Positions 1-8,439 are shown, counted from the first letter of the stretch. The stretch is 14,908 nucleotides of DNA from DASSTY01 sp035760645 (GCA_035760645.1 DASTSO010000087.1:1-14908), one strand, 5' to 3'. A program made the numbers and translations. Notes: generated by a model from the letters alone, not told the origin.

Positions 1-2118
1 GGGATCCCGGTGCGGCGGCTCAACGACCGCTCGCTCGTGCAGCTGGGGCTCGGGCGGCACCTGCGGCGCATCGAGTCCACGATGTCCGACAGCACGAGCA
101 TCATCGCGGTCGAGCTGGCGCAGGACAAGGACCTCACCAAGCGCGTCCTGGGCGGCATCGGCCTCGCCGTGCCGGCGGGCGGCGTGGCGCGCGACCTCGA
201 CGCCGCGCTCGCCCTGGCCGACGAGGTCGGCTATCCCGTCCTCCTCAAGCCGCTCGCGGCCAACCAGGGGCGCGGCATCTCGCCCCGGCTCCCCGATGCC
301 GAGGCGCTCCGCGCGGCGTGGGCGCGCATCGTCGTCGAGGAGGCCGCGGGCGACGGACTCGCGCCGCCGTTCGTCGTCGAGCGCTACGCCGAGGGCCGGG
401 ACCACCGCGTCGTCGTCGTGAACGGGCGCGTCGTCGCCGTGACCGAGCGGGTGCCGGCCCACGTCGTGGGCGACGGGGTGCGCTCGATCCGCGCGCTCGT
501 CGCGGAGGTGAACCGGGACCCGCGCCGCGGCGACGGCCACGCGCACGTCCTCACGCGCATCCCGCTCGACGACGTCACCACGCACTTCCTCGCCCTCGGC
601 GGCCGCACCCTCGACACCGTCCCCGCGCGCGGGGAGCGCGTCGTGCTCCGGCCCACCGCCAACCTCTCCACCGGCGGCACCTCGATCGACCGCACCGACG
701 AGATCCACCCCGACAACGCCACCGCCTGCGAGATGGCCGCCGGCGTCATCGGGCTCGACATCGCGGGGCTCGACATCCTGACGCCCGACATCTCGGTGCC
801 CTTCCACGAGAACGGCGCCGTGATCGTGGAGGTCAACGCCTCGCCCGGGATCCGGATGCACACGAACCCCGTCGAGGGCCGCCCGCGCAACGTCCCCGGC
901 GCCATCCTCGACATGCTCTTCCCGCCGGGCCGCACGGCGACGATCCCGGTCATCGCGGTGACGGGGACGAACGGGAAGACCACGACGACGCGGCTCATCG
1001 CGCACCTCTTCCGCCACACGGGCAAGGTGGTCGGCTTCACCACGACCGACGGCGTCTACCTCCAGACCCGCCTCGTCGTCGCCGGCGACATGACGGGCCC
1101 GTTCGCGGCGAACGTCATTCTCACCAACCCCGCGGTCGAGGTCGCCGTGCTCGAGACCGCCCGCGGCGGCATCCTGCGCTCGGGGCTCGGCTTCGAGGCG
1201 TGCGACGTCGGCATCGTGCTCAACGTCGCGGCCGATCACCTGGGGTTGGGCGGCGTGCACACGCTCGAGCAGCTCGCGGAGGTGAAGGGGCTCATCCCCG
1301 CGGTCGTGAAGCGCCGGGGCCACGCCGTGCTCAACGCCGACGACCCGCTCGTCTACGCCATGCGCGAGCGCACCCGCGGCGACGTCGTCCTCTTCTCCTG
1401 CCGCCCCGACGCCCACGCGGGCGACCCGCGCATCCGGGAGCACCTCGAGGACGGCGGGATCGCCACGCTCATCGAGGGCGAGGAGTACGTGATCCGCCGC
1501 GGCCGGCTCTGCATTCCGGTGGCGCGGGTCGCCGACGTGCCGCTCACGCTGGGCGGCGCCGCCGAGTTCCAGCACGGCAACGTCCTCGCGGCGATCGCCG
1601 CGGCCTACGTGCAGGGGATGCGCTACGAGGAGATCCGCGCCGGGCTCCTCTCCTTCTTCCCCTCGCCCGCGCTCACCCCCGGCCGGCTCAATCTCGTCCC
1701 CGTGCGCCGCGGGCGGGTGCTCGTGGACTACGCCCACAACGCCGCCGCCATCGCGGGGCTCATGGAGCTCGTCGCCCGCATCGACGCCGCGCGCCGCATC
1801 GGCGTCCTCGCCGCCCCCGGCGACCGCCGCGACGAGGACATTCGCGCCATCGGCCGCCTCTCGGCCGGCTTCGACCACGTCATCATCAAGGAAGACGACG
1901 ACCGCCGGGGCCGCGGCCCCGGCGAGGTCCCGACGCTCCTCCGCGAGGGCCTCCTCGCGGCGGGCTATCCGCCCGAGCGCATCGAGCTCGTCCTCGCCGA
2001 GGCGGACGCCGTGCGCCGCGGCCTCGACCGCCTCGACGAGCACGACCTCCTCGTCGTCATGGCGGTGGACGTGTCGGCGGTGCTGGAGCAGGTGCGGGTG
2101 GTGCGCCGGAGCGTGTGA
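1..2118 (+). CDS. cphA: Cyanophycin synthetase, first copy (5' end outside window)
   Basis: ATP-dependent, non-ribosomal polymerase that builds cyanophycin (poly-Asp backbone with Arg side chains). The reading frame is open from base 1, and residues before the first ATG/GTG (GIP) match the other copy, so the gene starts upstream; about 185 N-terminal residues are missing by comparison. Numbering from the GTG at 10: ATP-grasp domain to about residue 300, with KPLAANQGRG (80-89), NLSTGGTSID (218-227) and the metal-binding EVNASPG (274-280). A Mur-ligase-like domain follows, with P-loop GTNGKTTT (319-326), NADDP (442-446), DYAHNA (573-578) and APGDRRDEDI (602-611). In the family, the ATP-grasp domain adds Asp and the Mur-like domain adds Arg. 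It lacks the basic C-terminal tail of the second copy, and its ATP-grasp loop reads AANQGRG where the second copy has DANHGRG. It converges on that copy with a 4 bp gap. Family assignment is firm; the division of labour between copies is unknown. Confidence 0.96.
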   Translation, partial: GIPVRRLNDRSLVQLGLGRHLRRIESTMSDSTSIIAVELAQDKDLTKRVLGGIGLAVPAGGVARDLDAALALADEVGYPVLLKPLAANQGRGISPRLPDAEALRAAWARIVVEEAAGDGLAPPFVVERYAEGRDHRVVVVNGRVVAVTERVPAHVVGDGVRSIRALVAEVNRDPRRGDGHAHVLTRIPLDDVTTHFLALGGRTLDTVPARGERVVLRPTANLSTGGTSIDRTDEIHPDNATACEMAAGVIGLDIAGLDILTPDISVPFHENGAVIVEVNASPGIRMHTNPVEGRPRNVPGAILDMLFPPGRTATIPVIAVTGTNGKTTTTRLIAHLFRHTGKVVGFTTTDGVYLQTRLVVAGDMTGPFAANVILTNPAVEVAVLETARGGILRSGLGFEACDVGIVLNVAADHLGLGGVHTLEQLAEVKGLIPAVVKRRGHAVLNADDPLVYAMRERTRGDVVLFSCRPDAHAGDPRIREHLEDGGIATLIEGEEYVIRRGRLCIPVARVADVPLTLGGAAEFQHGNVLAAIAAAYVQGMRYEEIRAGLLSFFPSPALTPGRLNLVPVRRGRVLVDYAHNAAAIAGLMELVARIDAARRIGVLAAPGDRRDEDIRAIGRLSAGFDHVIIKEDDDRRGRGPGEVPTLLREGLLAAGYPPERIELVLAEADAVRRGLDRLDEHDLLVVMAVDVSAVLEQVRVVRRSV

Positions 2119-2122
2119 GCGG

Positions 2123-4909
2123 TCAGTCCCCCACCTCCTCCCCTCGCGCCCGCCGGATCCCGTGCCGGTCGTAGACGTAGCCCCGCGCCATCCCGTGGGC
2201 GAGCTCGAGCGGCGCGGGCGGGGTGCGGGCGGGCCGGCGAGCGCGGGCGCGGCGCTCGGCGGCGGTGGGGCGGAACTCCACGATCTGGTTCCACGAGCGG
2301 GTGAGGTCGTCGGCGAGCACGAGGAGGAGGTCGCCCGCGCGGGCGAGCGCGAGCGCGTGCGCGACCGCCGCGCGCTCGTCGGGGACGACGTCGATCGCGG
2401 GCGCCGGGACGCCCGCGGCCCGGAGCGCGGCGCGCAGGAGCCGCGGCACCTCGTCGGGTGCGCGGCCCCGCAGGTCGTCGTCGCGGCGCACGACGTAGTG
2501 ATCGAAGTGCCCCGCCGCGCTCCGGGCCACGGCCGCGATGTCGGCGTCGCGGCGGTCGCCGGGGGCGGCGAGGACCACGAGCCGGCGGCCCGCCACCGGC
2601 ACCCGGTCGACGTAGTCCGCCATCGCCGCGACCGCGGGGGCGTTGTGGGCGTAGTCGAGCACCACCTGGAAGGGGTGCTGCGTGAAGAGGTTGCCGCGCC
2701 CCGGCGCCTGGTAGAACGTGGTGTCGAAGGTCTGCAGCCCGTGGCGGATCTGGTCGAGCGAGCAGCCCAGCGCGTGGGCCATCGCCGCCGCGGCGAGCGC
2801 GTTCGCGATCTGGTGGCGGGCGCGGCCCTCGCGCGTCGCCGGGACGAGGTGCGCGTGCAGGAGCGGTACCGGGGCCCGGTGCTCGTAGAGCGTGAGCACC
2901 GGGCCCGTGATCCCCGCCTCGAGCACCACCGCGCGCCCGCCCGCCTCGATGTGCCGCCGCACCGCCTGATGGCCCGGGTCCATCGTCGTCAGCGTGAGGT
3001 GGCGGGCGCGCACGTGCGGCGCCATCGCGAGCACCCGCGGGTCGTCGGCGTTCAGCACCGCCGCCTCGCGCGCCACCTCGACCGGGATCCGCTTCACCTC
3101 GGCCATCTGCTCGAGCGTCTCGACGCCCAGGCGCCCCAGGTGGTCGGGGCCGACGTTGAGCACGGCGGCGACGTCGCAGTCGGGCACCCCCATCCCGGCG
3201 CGCAGGAGCCCGCCGCGCGCGATCTCCAGCACGGCGAGGTCCACCGCCGGGTCGCTCAGCACCATCTCGGTCGCCGCCGGCCCGGTCATGTCGCCCACCA
3301 CGGTGCGCTGGCCCGCGATGTAGACGCCGTCGGTGGTCGTGAGGCCGACGGTGTGCCCGGCGAGCTGGCAGAGATGCGCGAGCATGCGCGCGGTGGTCGT
3401 CTTGCCGTTCGTGCCCGTCACCGCCACGATCGGAATGCGCGACGGCGTGCCCGGCGGGAAGAGGAGGTCGAGCACGGCGCCCGCGGGGTCGCGCGGCCGG
3501 CCCTCGCTCGGCGCGATGTGCATCCGGAAGCCCGGGGCGGCGTTGATCTCGCAGATCGCGCCGCCCGCCTCCTTGTAGGAGCGGGTGATGTCGTCGGTGA
3601 GGAAGTCCACGCCGCCGACGTCGAGTCCGATCGCCTGCACCGCGCGCACCGCCATCGCCGCGTTGTCGGGGTGCACGACGTCCGTGAGGTCGATCGCGGT
3701 GCCGCCGGTGGAGAGGTTGCCGGTCGAGCGCAGGAAGACGCGCGCCCCCGCTGCGGGGACGCTCGTGCGCGTGTAGCCCTGCTCCGCCAGGAGCCGCTCG
3801 GCCTGCGCGTCGAACTCGAGGCGGGTGAGGATCTTCTCGTGCCCCACGCCGCGGCGCGGATCGTGGTTCACCGCCTCGACGAGCGCTTCGATCGTGTGCC
3901 GCCCGTTCCCCACGACGTGCCCCGGCACCCGCTGCGCCACGGCGACGAGCCGGCCGCCGATGACGAGCATGCGGTGGTCGGCGCCCCCCACGTACTGCTC
4001 CACGAGCACGTCGCGCGCGTGCTCCCGCGCCCGGGTGAAGGCGGCGCGCACCTGCTCGGCGTCGGTGAGCCCGATCGTGATGCCGCGCCCGTGATTGGCG
4101 TCGGCCGGCTTCACCACGACCGGATACCCCAGCCGCTCGGCCGCGCGCACCGCGTCCTCGGCGGAGTGGACGAGCCGCTGCTCGGGCACGGGGAGGCCGA
4201 GCCCGGCGAGGATGCGGTTGGTCGCGGCCTTGTCGCTCGCGAGCTCGACGGCGATGTGGGGCGTGCGGCCCGTGATCGTCGCCTGCAGCCGCTGCTGCCA
4301 GCGGCCGTGGCCGAGCTGCACGAGGCTCGCGTCGTCGAGCCGGATCCACGGGATGCCGCGCCGCTCGGCCTCGGCGACGAGCGCCGCGGTCGAGGGGCCG
4401 AAGGCGCGGCGCTGCGCCCAGCGGATGAACTCGTCGCGCTCGCGGGCGAAGTCGAAGCCGTCGGGCACGGCGCCCGCGGGTCGGAGCGCCGCGGGCACGA
4501 GGCTCATGAGGAGCGTGAGGGCGAGCTCGCCGGCCCGCAGCCCCACGTCGCGCTGCTCGTACTCGTAGACGACGTGGTAGTGGCCGCGCGGGCCCGCGCC
4601 GCGCGTCTTGCCGAAGGTGACGTGCGCCCCCGCGAGCTCCTGCAGCTCGAGGGCGACGTGCTCGAGGATGTGCCCCAGCCACGTCCCCTCGTCCTCCCGC
4701 AGCCGGCGCGCGAGGCCGCCGGGGGCGCGATAGGAGCAGCCGTGGTCGTGGAGCCCGGGCAGCGCGGCGAGCAGGCCGTCGATGAACGGCGCCCCCAGGC
4801 GCGCCGAGGGCCACTCCTCGAAGACGCCGAGGTCCACGAGGAGACGGAGGACGGGAAAGCGGGCGTAGAGGTTCGGGCCCACGTAGACGGTTTCGTCGAG
4901 GATGCGCAT
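2123..4909 (-). CDS. cphA: Cyanophycin synthetase, second copy (complete, 928 aa)
   Basis: Full-length CphA, close to the usual length of about 870-930 aa. The N domain (about 1-160) carries GHILEHVALELQ (79-90); His80, Glu83 and His84 resemble the hydrolytic site reported in CphA1 N domains to cut polymer into primers. The ATP-grasp domain (about 185-480) has KPADANHGRG (267-276), NLSTGGTAID (398-407) and EINAAPG (454-460). The Mur-ligase-like domain (about 490-880) has P-loop GTNGKTTT (499-506), GPDHLG (587-592), NADDP (620-624), DYAHNAPA and APGDRRDADI. A basic tail of about 47 residues ends the protein. The ATG at 4909 gives the family-typical N-terminus (MRILDETVYVGPN), but no Shine-Dalgarno is visible before it. 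It lies 57 bp downstream of cyanophycinase on the same strand, so probably is the last gene of iadA-cphB-cphA. It is clearly a paralogue, not a recent duplicate, of the copy at 1-2118. Confidence 0.97.
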   Translation of the reverse strand: MRILDETVYVGPNLYARFPVLRLLVDLGVFEEWPSARLGAPFIDGLLAALPGLHDHGCSYRAPGGLARRLREDEGTWLGHILEHVALELQELAGAHVTFGKTRGAGPRGHYHVVYEYEQRDVGLRAGELALTLLMSLVPAALRPAGAVPDGFDFARERDEFIRWAQRRAFGPSTAALVAEAERRGIPWIRLDDASLVQLGHGRWQQRLQATITGRTPHIAVELASDKAATNRILAGLGLPVPEQRLVHSAEDAVRAAERLGYPVVVKPADANHGRGITIGLTDAEQVRAAFTRAREHARDVLVEQYVGGADHRMLVIGGRLVAVAQRVPGHVVGNGRHTIEALVEAVNHDPRRGVGHEKILTRLEFDAQAERLLAEQGYTRTSVPAAGARVFLRSTGNLSTGGTAIDLTDVVHPDNAAMAVRAVQAIGLDVGGVDFLTDDITRSYKEAGGAICEINAAPGFRMHIAPSEGRPRDPAGAVLDLLFPPGTPSRIPIVAVTGTNGKTTTARMLAHLCQLAGHTVGLTTTDGVYIAGQRTVVGDMTGPAATEMVLSDPAVDLAVLEIARGGLLRAGMGVPDCDVAAVLNVGPDHLGRLGVETLEQMAEVKRIPVEVAREAAVLNADDPRVLAMAPHVRARHLTLTTMDPGHQAVRRHIEAGGRAVVLEAGITGPVLTLYEHRAPVPLLHAHLVPATREGRARHQIANALAAAAMAHALGCSLDQIRHGLQTFDTTFYQAPGRGNLFTQHPFQVVLDYAHNAPAVAAMADYVDRVPVAGRRLVVLAAPGDRRDADIAAVARSAAGHFDHYVVRRDDDLRGRAPDEVPRLLRAALRAAGVPAPAIDVVPDERAAVAHALALARAGDLLLVLADDLTRSWNQIVEFRPTAAERRARARRPARTPPAPLELAHGMARGYVYDRHGIRRARGEEVGD

Positions 4910-4966
4910 GCGGACGATCGGAGGAAGCGCGAAGACGGGCGGTGGGGCGACGGCCGGCCGCGCGGC

Positions 4967-5908
4967 TCAGACCCGGCTCGCGAGGAGCGGGGCCGCCGCG
5001 GCGACGCGGGTGTCCAGGTTGAACGTCGCGCCGTGGTCGAGGATGTGCAGCCGCAGGCCGATCAGGCAGACGGGATCGTTCTTGCGGACGCGGGCCATCG
5101 AGCTGAAATCGAGGTCGGAGGGGTCGACGACGGTGATCGCCCCGCTCCCGACGACCTCGAGCACGTCGTCGGGGCCGATGAAGGCGGCGGTGTCCTCGTC
5201 GAGGCCGATGCCGATGGCGTAGGGGTTGAAGGCGAGCGCGGTGAGGAGCCGGCCGAGCCGGTCGCGCTGGCGGAAATGCTGGTCGATGATCACCTCGCGG
5301 TGGAGCCCGAGCCCCGGCGCGAGTCCCACGATGCGGGCCCGCGGACTCGAGCCCTCCTGCCCGAAGGCGATCATGTGCTCGCTGAGGAACGACGCGCCGG
5401 CGCTCGTCCCCGCGACGTGCAGCCCCGCGGCGTTGCGCCGCCGGAGGGCCTTGGCGATCTCGGTGCCGCCGATCATCGTGCTCAGCCGCAGCTGGTTGCC
5501 GCCGGTCAGGAAGACGCCGTCCACCTGGTCGAGCACGGCCAGCCAGTCGGGCCGCTCGCACTCGGCGCGCGAGGTGATGGGCAGGACGAGCGCCTCGGCG
5601 GCGCCGAAGCGGGTGAAGAGGGCCTGGTAGCCCTCGCCCGTGTCCTGCAGCTCGCTCGCCGTGGGGATGATCGCGATGCGGGCCGCCTCGCCGCCGCAGA
5701 GCGCGGCGAAGCGCCGCAGGATCGCCGCGTCGCCCACCTTGTCCTCCGCGCCGCCCACCGGGATGATGTAGCCGCGCGTCGGCGTGCGGCCGGTGGTCGC
5801 GGCCTCGACGGCGAGCGCCGTGTCGAGGTCCGGCGCGCCCGTGCGCGCCGCGTCGCGCGCCGTGTCGGCGCGCGGCCGGGTGCCGCGGCGCCGGTCGTGG
5901 CTCACCAC
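4967..5908 (-). CDS. cphB: Cyanophycinase (serine peptidase family S51)
   Basis: Exopeptidase that trims cyanophycin to beta-Asp-Arg dipeptides, normally cytoplasmic. Numbering from GTG 5908: the core begins at GYIIPVGGAEDK (46-57). FLTGGNQLR (133-141) is the substrate loop. The nucleophile elbow is GTSAGAS (167-173) with Ser169. DQHF (209-212) gives His211, followed by Arg215, Arg217 and Arg220, which match the Arg-binding residues of Synechocystis CphB. Glu238 in GLDEDTA matches catalytic Glu201 of that enzyme. All key residues are therefore present. The protein has about 44 residues of Arg/Ala/Thr-rich sequence ahead of the core, which is longer than usual. The frame opens with tandem GTGs at 5908 and 5905. 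The second overlaps the iadA stop as GTGA (4 nt), so translational coupling to iadA and a start at 5905 are likely. Confidence 0.95.
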   Translation of the reverse strand: MVSHDRRRGTRPRADTARDAARTGAPDLDTALAVEAATTGRTPTRGYIIPVGGAEDKVGDAAILRRFAALCGGEAARIAIIPTASELQDTGEGYQALFTRFGAAEALVLPITSRAECERPDWLAVLDQVDGVFLTGGNQLRLSTMIGGTEIAKALRRRNAAGLHVAGTSAGASFLSEHMIAFGQEGSSPRARIVGLAPGLGLHREVIIDQHFRQRDRLGRLLTALAFNPYAIGIGLDEDTAAFIGPDDVLEVVGSGAITVVDPSDLDFSSMARVRKNDPVCLIGLRLHILDHGATFNLDTRVAAAAPLLASRV

Positions 5909-7104
5909 CGCTCGATCCGCTCGAACGTGCCGCGCACGACCGAGCGGCCCTGACGCACGTGCCAGCGCCCGCGCGCCATCACGTCCGAGACCGCGCCCGC
6001 CTCGTCGAGCACGACGAGGTCGGCGTCGGCGCCGGGCATGAGGCGGCCCTTGCGCGGCAGGAGCAGTAACTGCGCGACGTTGGAGGTGAAGGCGGGGAGG
6101 ATGCGCTCGAGCGGTTGGCCCATCGTCAGCAGCGTGCGAAGCGTGTCGGCCAGGGCCGCGGGGCGGCCCACGTCGAGCTCGGTCACGCGCCCGTCGACGT
6201 CGAAGACGGGGAGCGTGCCGCCGGCGTCGGAGCTCACGGTCACCCGGGCCGGCGGGAGGCCGGCCTCGAGATACCGCACGAGCGCGTCGGCCGCGGAGAA
6301 GGCATCTTCGTCCTCCGCGACCGGGAAGGCGGTGATGTCGATCACGCAGCCGCGCTCGGCCAGCGCGAGCGCCTCGGCGAAGAGCGCGCGCCGGCGGTTG
6401 ACGTGGGTGGGGTGGAAGACCGCGGGCGGGAGCTCGCTCGCGTCGAGCGCCGCGCGCACCGGCGCGAGTCCGCGCGGCCCGTCGCCGACGTGCAGGTGGA
6501 GGATGCCGGCCTTGCCCGTCATCACGCCGCCGACGTGGACCTCGCTCGCCACGCGGAGCAGCTCGTCGAGCGTGGGCTGGCTCGAGCGGTGGTCGCTGAT
6601 GGCGAGCTCGCCCACGCCCACGACGAGATCGATGAGGAGGAGGTCGCGCCGGATGCTGCCGGTGGCGGTCGCGGGCGGGAGGTGATAGCCGCCGGTGTAG
6701 CAGTAGGCGGTGAGCCCTTCGGCCGTGAGCCCGCGCGCCGTCACGACGAGCTCGGCCGTGGTGCGCACCGCGTCGTCGGTGCCGAGGAGGCCCACGACGG
6801 TCGTGGTGCCGCCGGTGGTGAAGCGGCTCAGCGCGACCGGCGGCACCCGCGTGTGGTTGCCGCCCTCGCCGCCGCCGCCGGTGAAGTGCACGTGGCAGTC
6901 CACGAAGCCCGGGATCACGCGCCGGCCGTCGAGCGGCACCTCCTCGACCGCCACGGGCGGATCCCCGCCGGCACGAAGCGCGGGGACGTCGGTGCCGATC
7001 CAGAGCACCTGCTCCCCCGCGACCAGCAGGTGCCGGCGCCCGCGCGGCGCGGGGTCGTAGAGCTCGGCGTCGAGCAGGAGGGTGAGGGGGACGGAAACGG
7101 GCAT
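5902..7104 (-). CDS. iadA: Isoaspartyl dipeptidase (beta-aspartyl dipeptidase)
   Basis: Amidohydrolase-superfamily metalloenzyme that hydrolyses beta-aspartyl dipeptides. With cyanophycinase next door, the likely substrate is beta-Asp-Arg released from cyanophycin. At 400 aa it is near the usual 390. Visible residues: metal ligands His71 and His73 in GFVDCHVHFTGGGGE, Glu80, Tyr140 in TGGYHLP, Arg173 in ISDHRSSQPT, His205 in LHLHVGD, His234 and Arg237 in HPTHVNR, and catalytic Asp293 in VSSDAGG. The position of the carbamylated metal-bridging Lys of E. coli IadA (Lys162) is Glu166 here (GELAISDHRS). The ATG at 7104 is preceded directly by an 8-bp stem-loop and no Shine-Dalgarno. It is the first of three cyanophycin genes on this strand and its stop overlaps the cphB start. 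The TIM-barrel end, including GADADLVV (358-365), is intact. Confidence 0.95.
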   Translation of the reverse strand: MPVSVPLTLLLDAELYDPAPRGRRHLLVAGEQVLWIGTDVPALRAGGDPPVAVEEVPLDGRRVIPGFVDCHVHFTGGGGEGGNHTRVPPVALSRFTTGGTTTVVGLLGTDDAVRTTAELVVTARGLTAEGLTAYCYTGGYHLPPATATGSIRRDLLLIDLVVGVGELAISDHRSSQPTLDELLRVASEVHVGGVMTGKAGILHLHVGDGPRGLAPVRAALDASELPPAVFHPTHVNRRRALFAEALALAERGCVIDITAFPVAEDEDAFSAADALVRYLEAGLPPARVTVSSDAGGTLPVFDVDGRVTELDVGRPAALADTLRTLLTMGQPLERILPAFTSNVAQLLLLPRKGRLMPGADADLVVLDEAGAVSDVMARGRWHVRQGRSVVRGTFERIERW

Positions 7105-7123
7105 CGGCTGCAGGATGCAGCCG
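7105..7123 (-). promoter_or_regulatory. Perfect 8-bp stem-loop abutting the iadA start codon
   Basis: CGGCTGCA and TGCAGCCG flank a 3-base spacer (GGA on the plus strand) and form a perfect inverted repeat. It ends exactly one base before the iadA ATG. In the mRNA this hairpin would occupy the place where a ribosome binding site should be. It lies in the 59-bp gap after the acyl-CoA synthetase gene. No U-run follows, so a standard terminator is unlikely. A translational control element or protein-binding palindrome is possible, but the role is inferred from position only. Confidence 0.5.
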
Positions 7124-8260
7124 CCCCGCTCACCGGGAAGTGCGGAGGGTCACAGCCAAGCGCTCACACCGTCGGGTGCGTTCGCGCCGCCTCGCGCAGG
7201 GCGCGCTTGAGGATCTTCCCCGAGCCCGTCTTCGGCAACTCGGCCACGAGGTCGATCCGCCGCGGCCGCTTGAACCCCGCGAGCTCGGCCGCGCAGAAGG
7301 CGGCCAGCTCCTCGACGGTGCAGGCGACGCCCGGCCGCGGCACCACCGCCGCCGCGACGACCTCGCCCCAGATCGCGTCGGGCACGCCGTAGGCCGCGGC
7401 CTCGAGCACCGCCGGGTGCCGGTAGAGCGCGTGCTCCACCTCGGTCGAGTACACGTTCTCGCCGCCGGTGATGATCGTGTCCTTCCGCCGGTCCACGATC
7501 GTCACGTAGCCCTCCGCGTCCAGCACGGCGAGGTCGCCCGTGAGGAGCCAGCCGTCGCGGAACGCCTCGGCCGTGGCGTCGGGACGGTTCCAGTAGCCGG
7601 GGGTGACGGTGGGGCCGCGCACGACGATCTCGCCCACCGTGCGCTCGTCCGCCGGCACGTCGCACATCCCGGCGTCCACCACCCGCAGCTCGACCGCGAC
7701 GAACGGCCGCCCCGTCTTCGCGCGCCAACGGAGCTGCTCCGCCTCGGGAAGGGCGCGCAGGTGCGCCTTCAGGAGGCTGAGCGTGAGATAGGGGCTCGTC
7801 TCCGTCATTCCGTACGTCTGCACGTACTCGCAGCCGAACGTCTCGACGATGGCCCGCACCACCTCGGGCGCGATCGGCGCGCCGCCGCTCAGCAGCAGGC
7901 GGAGACTCGCGTAGTCGAACGCGTCCCGCCGCGGATGCTTCACCATGAGATTCAGCATCGTGGGCACGAGATTCGTGATCGTCACCCGCTCGCGCTCGAA
8001 GAGCCCGAGCGCGGCGGCCGCGTCGAAGTGCGGCAGCATCACGTGCCGCCCGCCGACCCAGGTGATGGCGAACGTCGCCCAGGCGTCGGCGAGGTGGAAC
8101 ATCGGCGCGATGTGCGCCCACGTGTCCGCGTCCGAGAGCCCGAGCTCGGCCACCGTCGCCAGCGCGTGCACCGCGACGTTCTCGTGGGTGAGCATCACGC
8201 CCTTGGGGCGGCCGGTGGTACCGCTGGTGTAGTAGAGGTGGGCGACGGCGGACGAAGCGG

Positions 8261-8292
8261 GCGGGACGGCGGGAGGGCGGGACGGCGGGAGG
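8261..8292 (+). repeat. G-rich octamer array (two 16-bp units)
   Basis: Two exact tandem copies of GCGGGACGGCGGGAGG at 8261-8276 and 8277-8292. Each is two octamers of the form GGCGGGA(C/G). Four GGG tracts with 5-base loops on the plus strand fit a G-quadruplex pattern. It lies in the acyl-CoA synthetase gene and encodes a Pro-rich linker (PLPPSRPPAVPPA) just before the ATP-binding YTSGTTG motif. It is the inverted partner of the array at 8440-8471. Confidence 0.85.
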
Positions 8293-8340
8293 GGCGCCTC
8301 GCCGAGCGCGGTCTCGTAGTCGAAGCTCCGCACGCTCTCG

Positions 8341-8372
8341 CTCCCGCCTTGCGATCCCCCAGCCGTCCCGCC
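8341..8372. repeat. Degenerate octamer copy between the two arrays
   Basis: CTCCCGCC at 8341-8348 and GTCCCGCC at 8365-8372 are the same two octamers as in the flanking arrays, separated by exactly 16 unrelated bases, so the 8-bp phase is kept. The orientation is that of the 8440-8471 array. It encodes a Gly-rich stretch (GGTAGGSQGGS) in the ligase frame. It could be a decayed array or a composite repeat unit. Confidence 0.5.
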
Positions 8373-8439
8373 CACCCACACGATCCCGTCGAGCTCGGCA
8401 CCCTCCCGCAGCATCCCCGCGACGAGCCCCTCGAAGCCC

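Noticed and set aside
2119..2122. A shared terminator between the convergent synthetases
   Set aside because: Only four bases separate the stops, and I see no stem-loop with a T-run near the junction.
318..2174. Long plus-strand frame over the first synthetase
   Set aside because: Arg/Pro-rich shadow of the CphA coding frame with no recognisable domain.
1965..5561. A 1198-codon minus-strand frame and a 1263-codon plus-strand frame (2162-5953) across the cyanophycin genes
   Set aside because: Both are low-complexity Arg/Ala/Pro/Gly-rich translations lying over well-supported cphA and cphB in other frames; such long open shadows are normal at this GC content.
7164..8414. The second part of the ligase as a separate gene starting at ATG 8414
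   Set aside because: No ribosome site precedes that ATG and the protein would lack the N-terminal subdomain that precedes it in homologues; it is better read as part of one broken gene.
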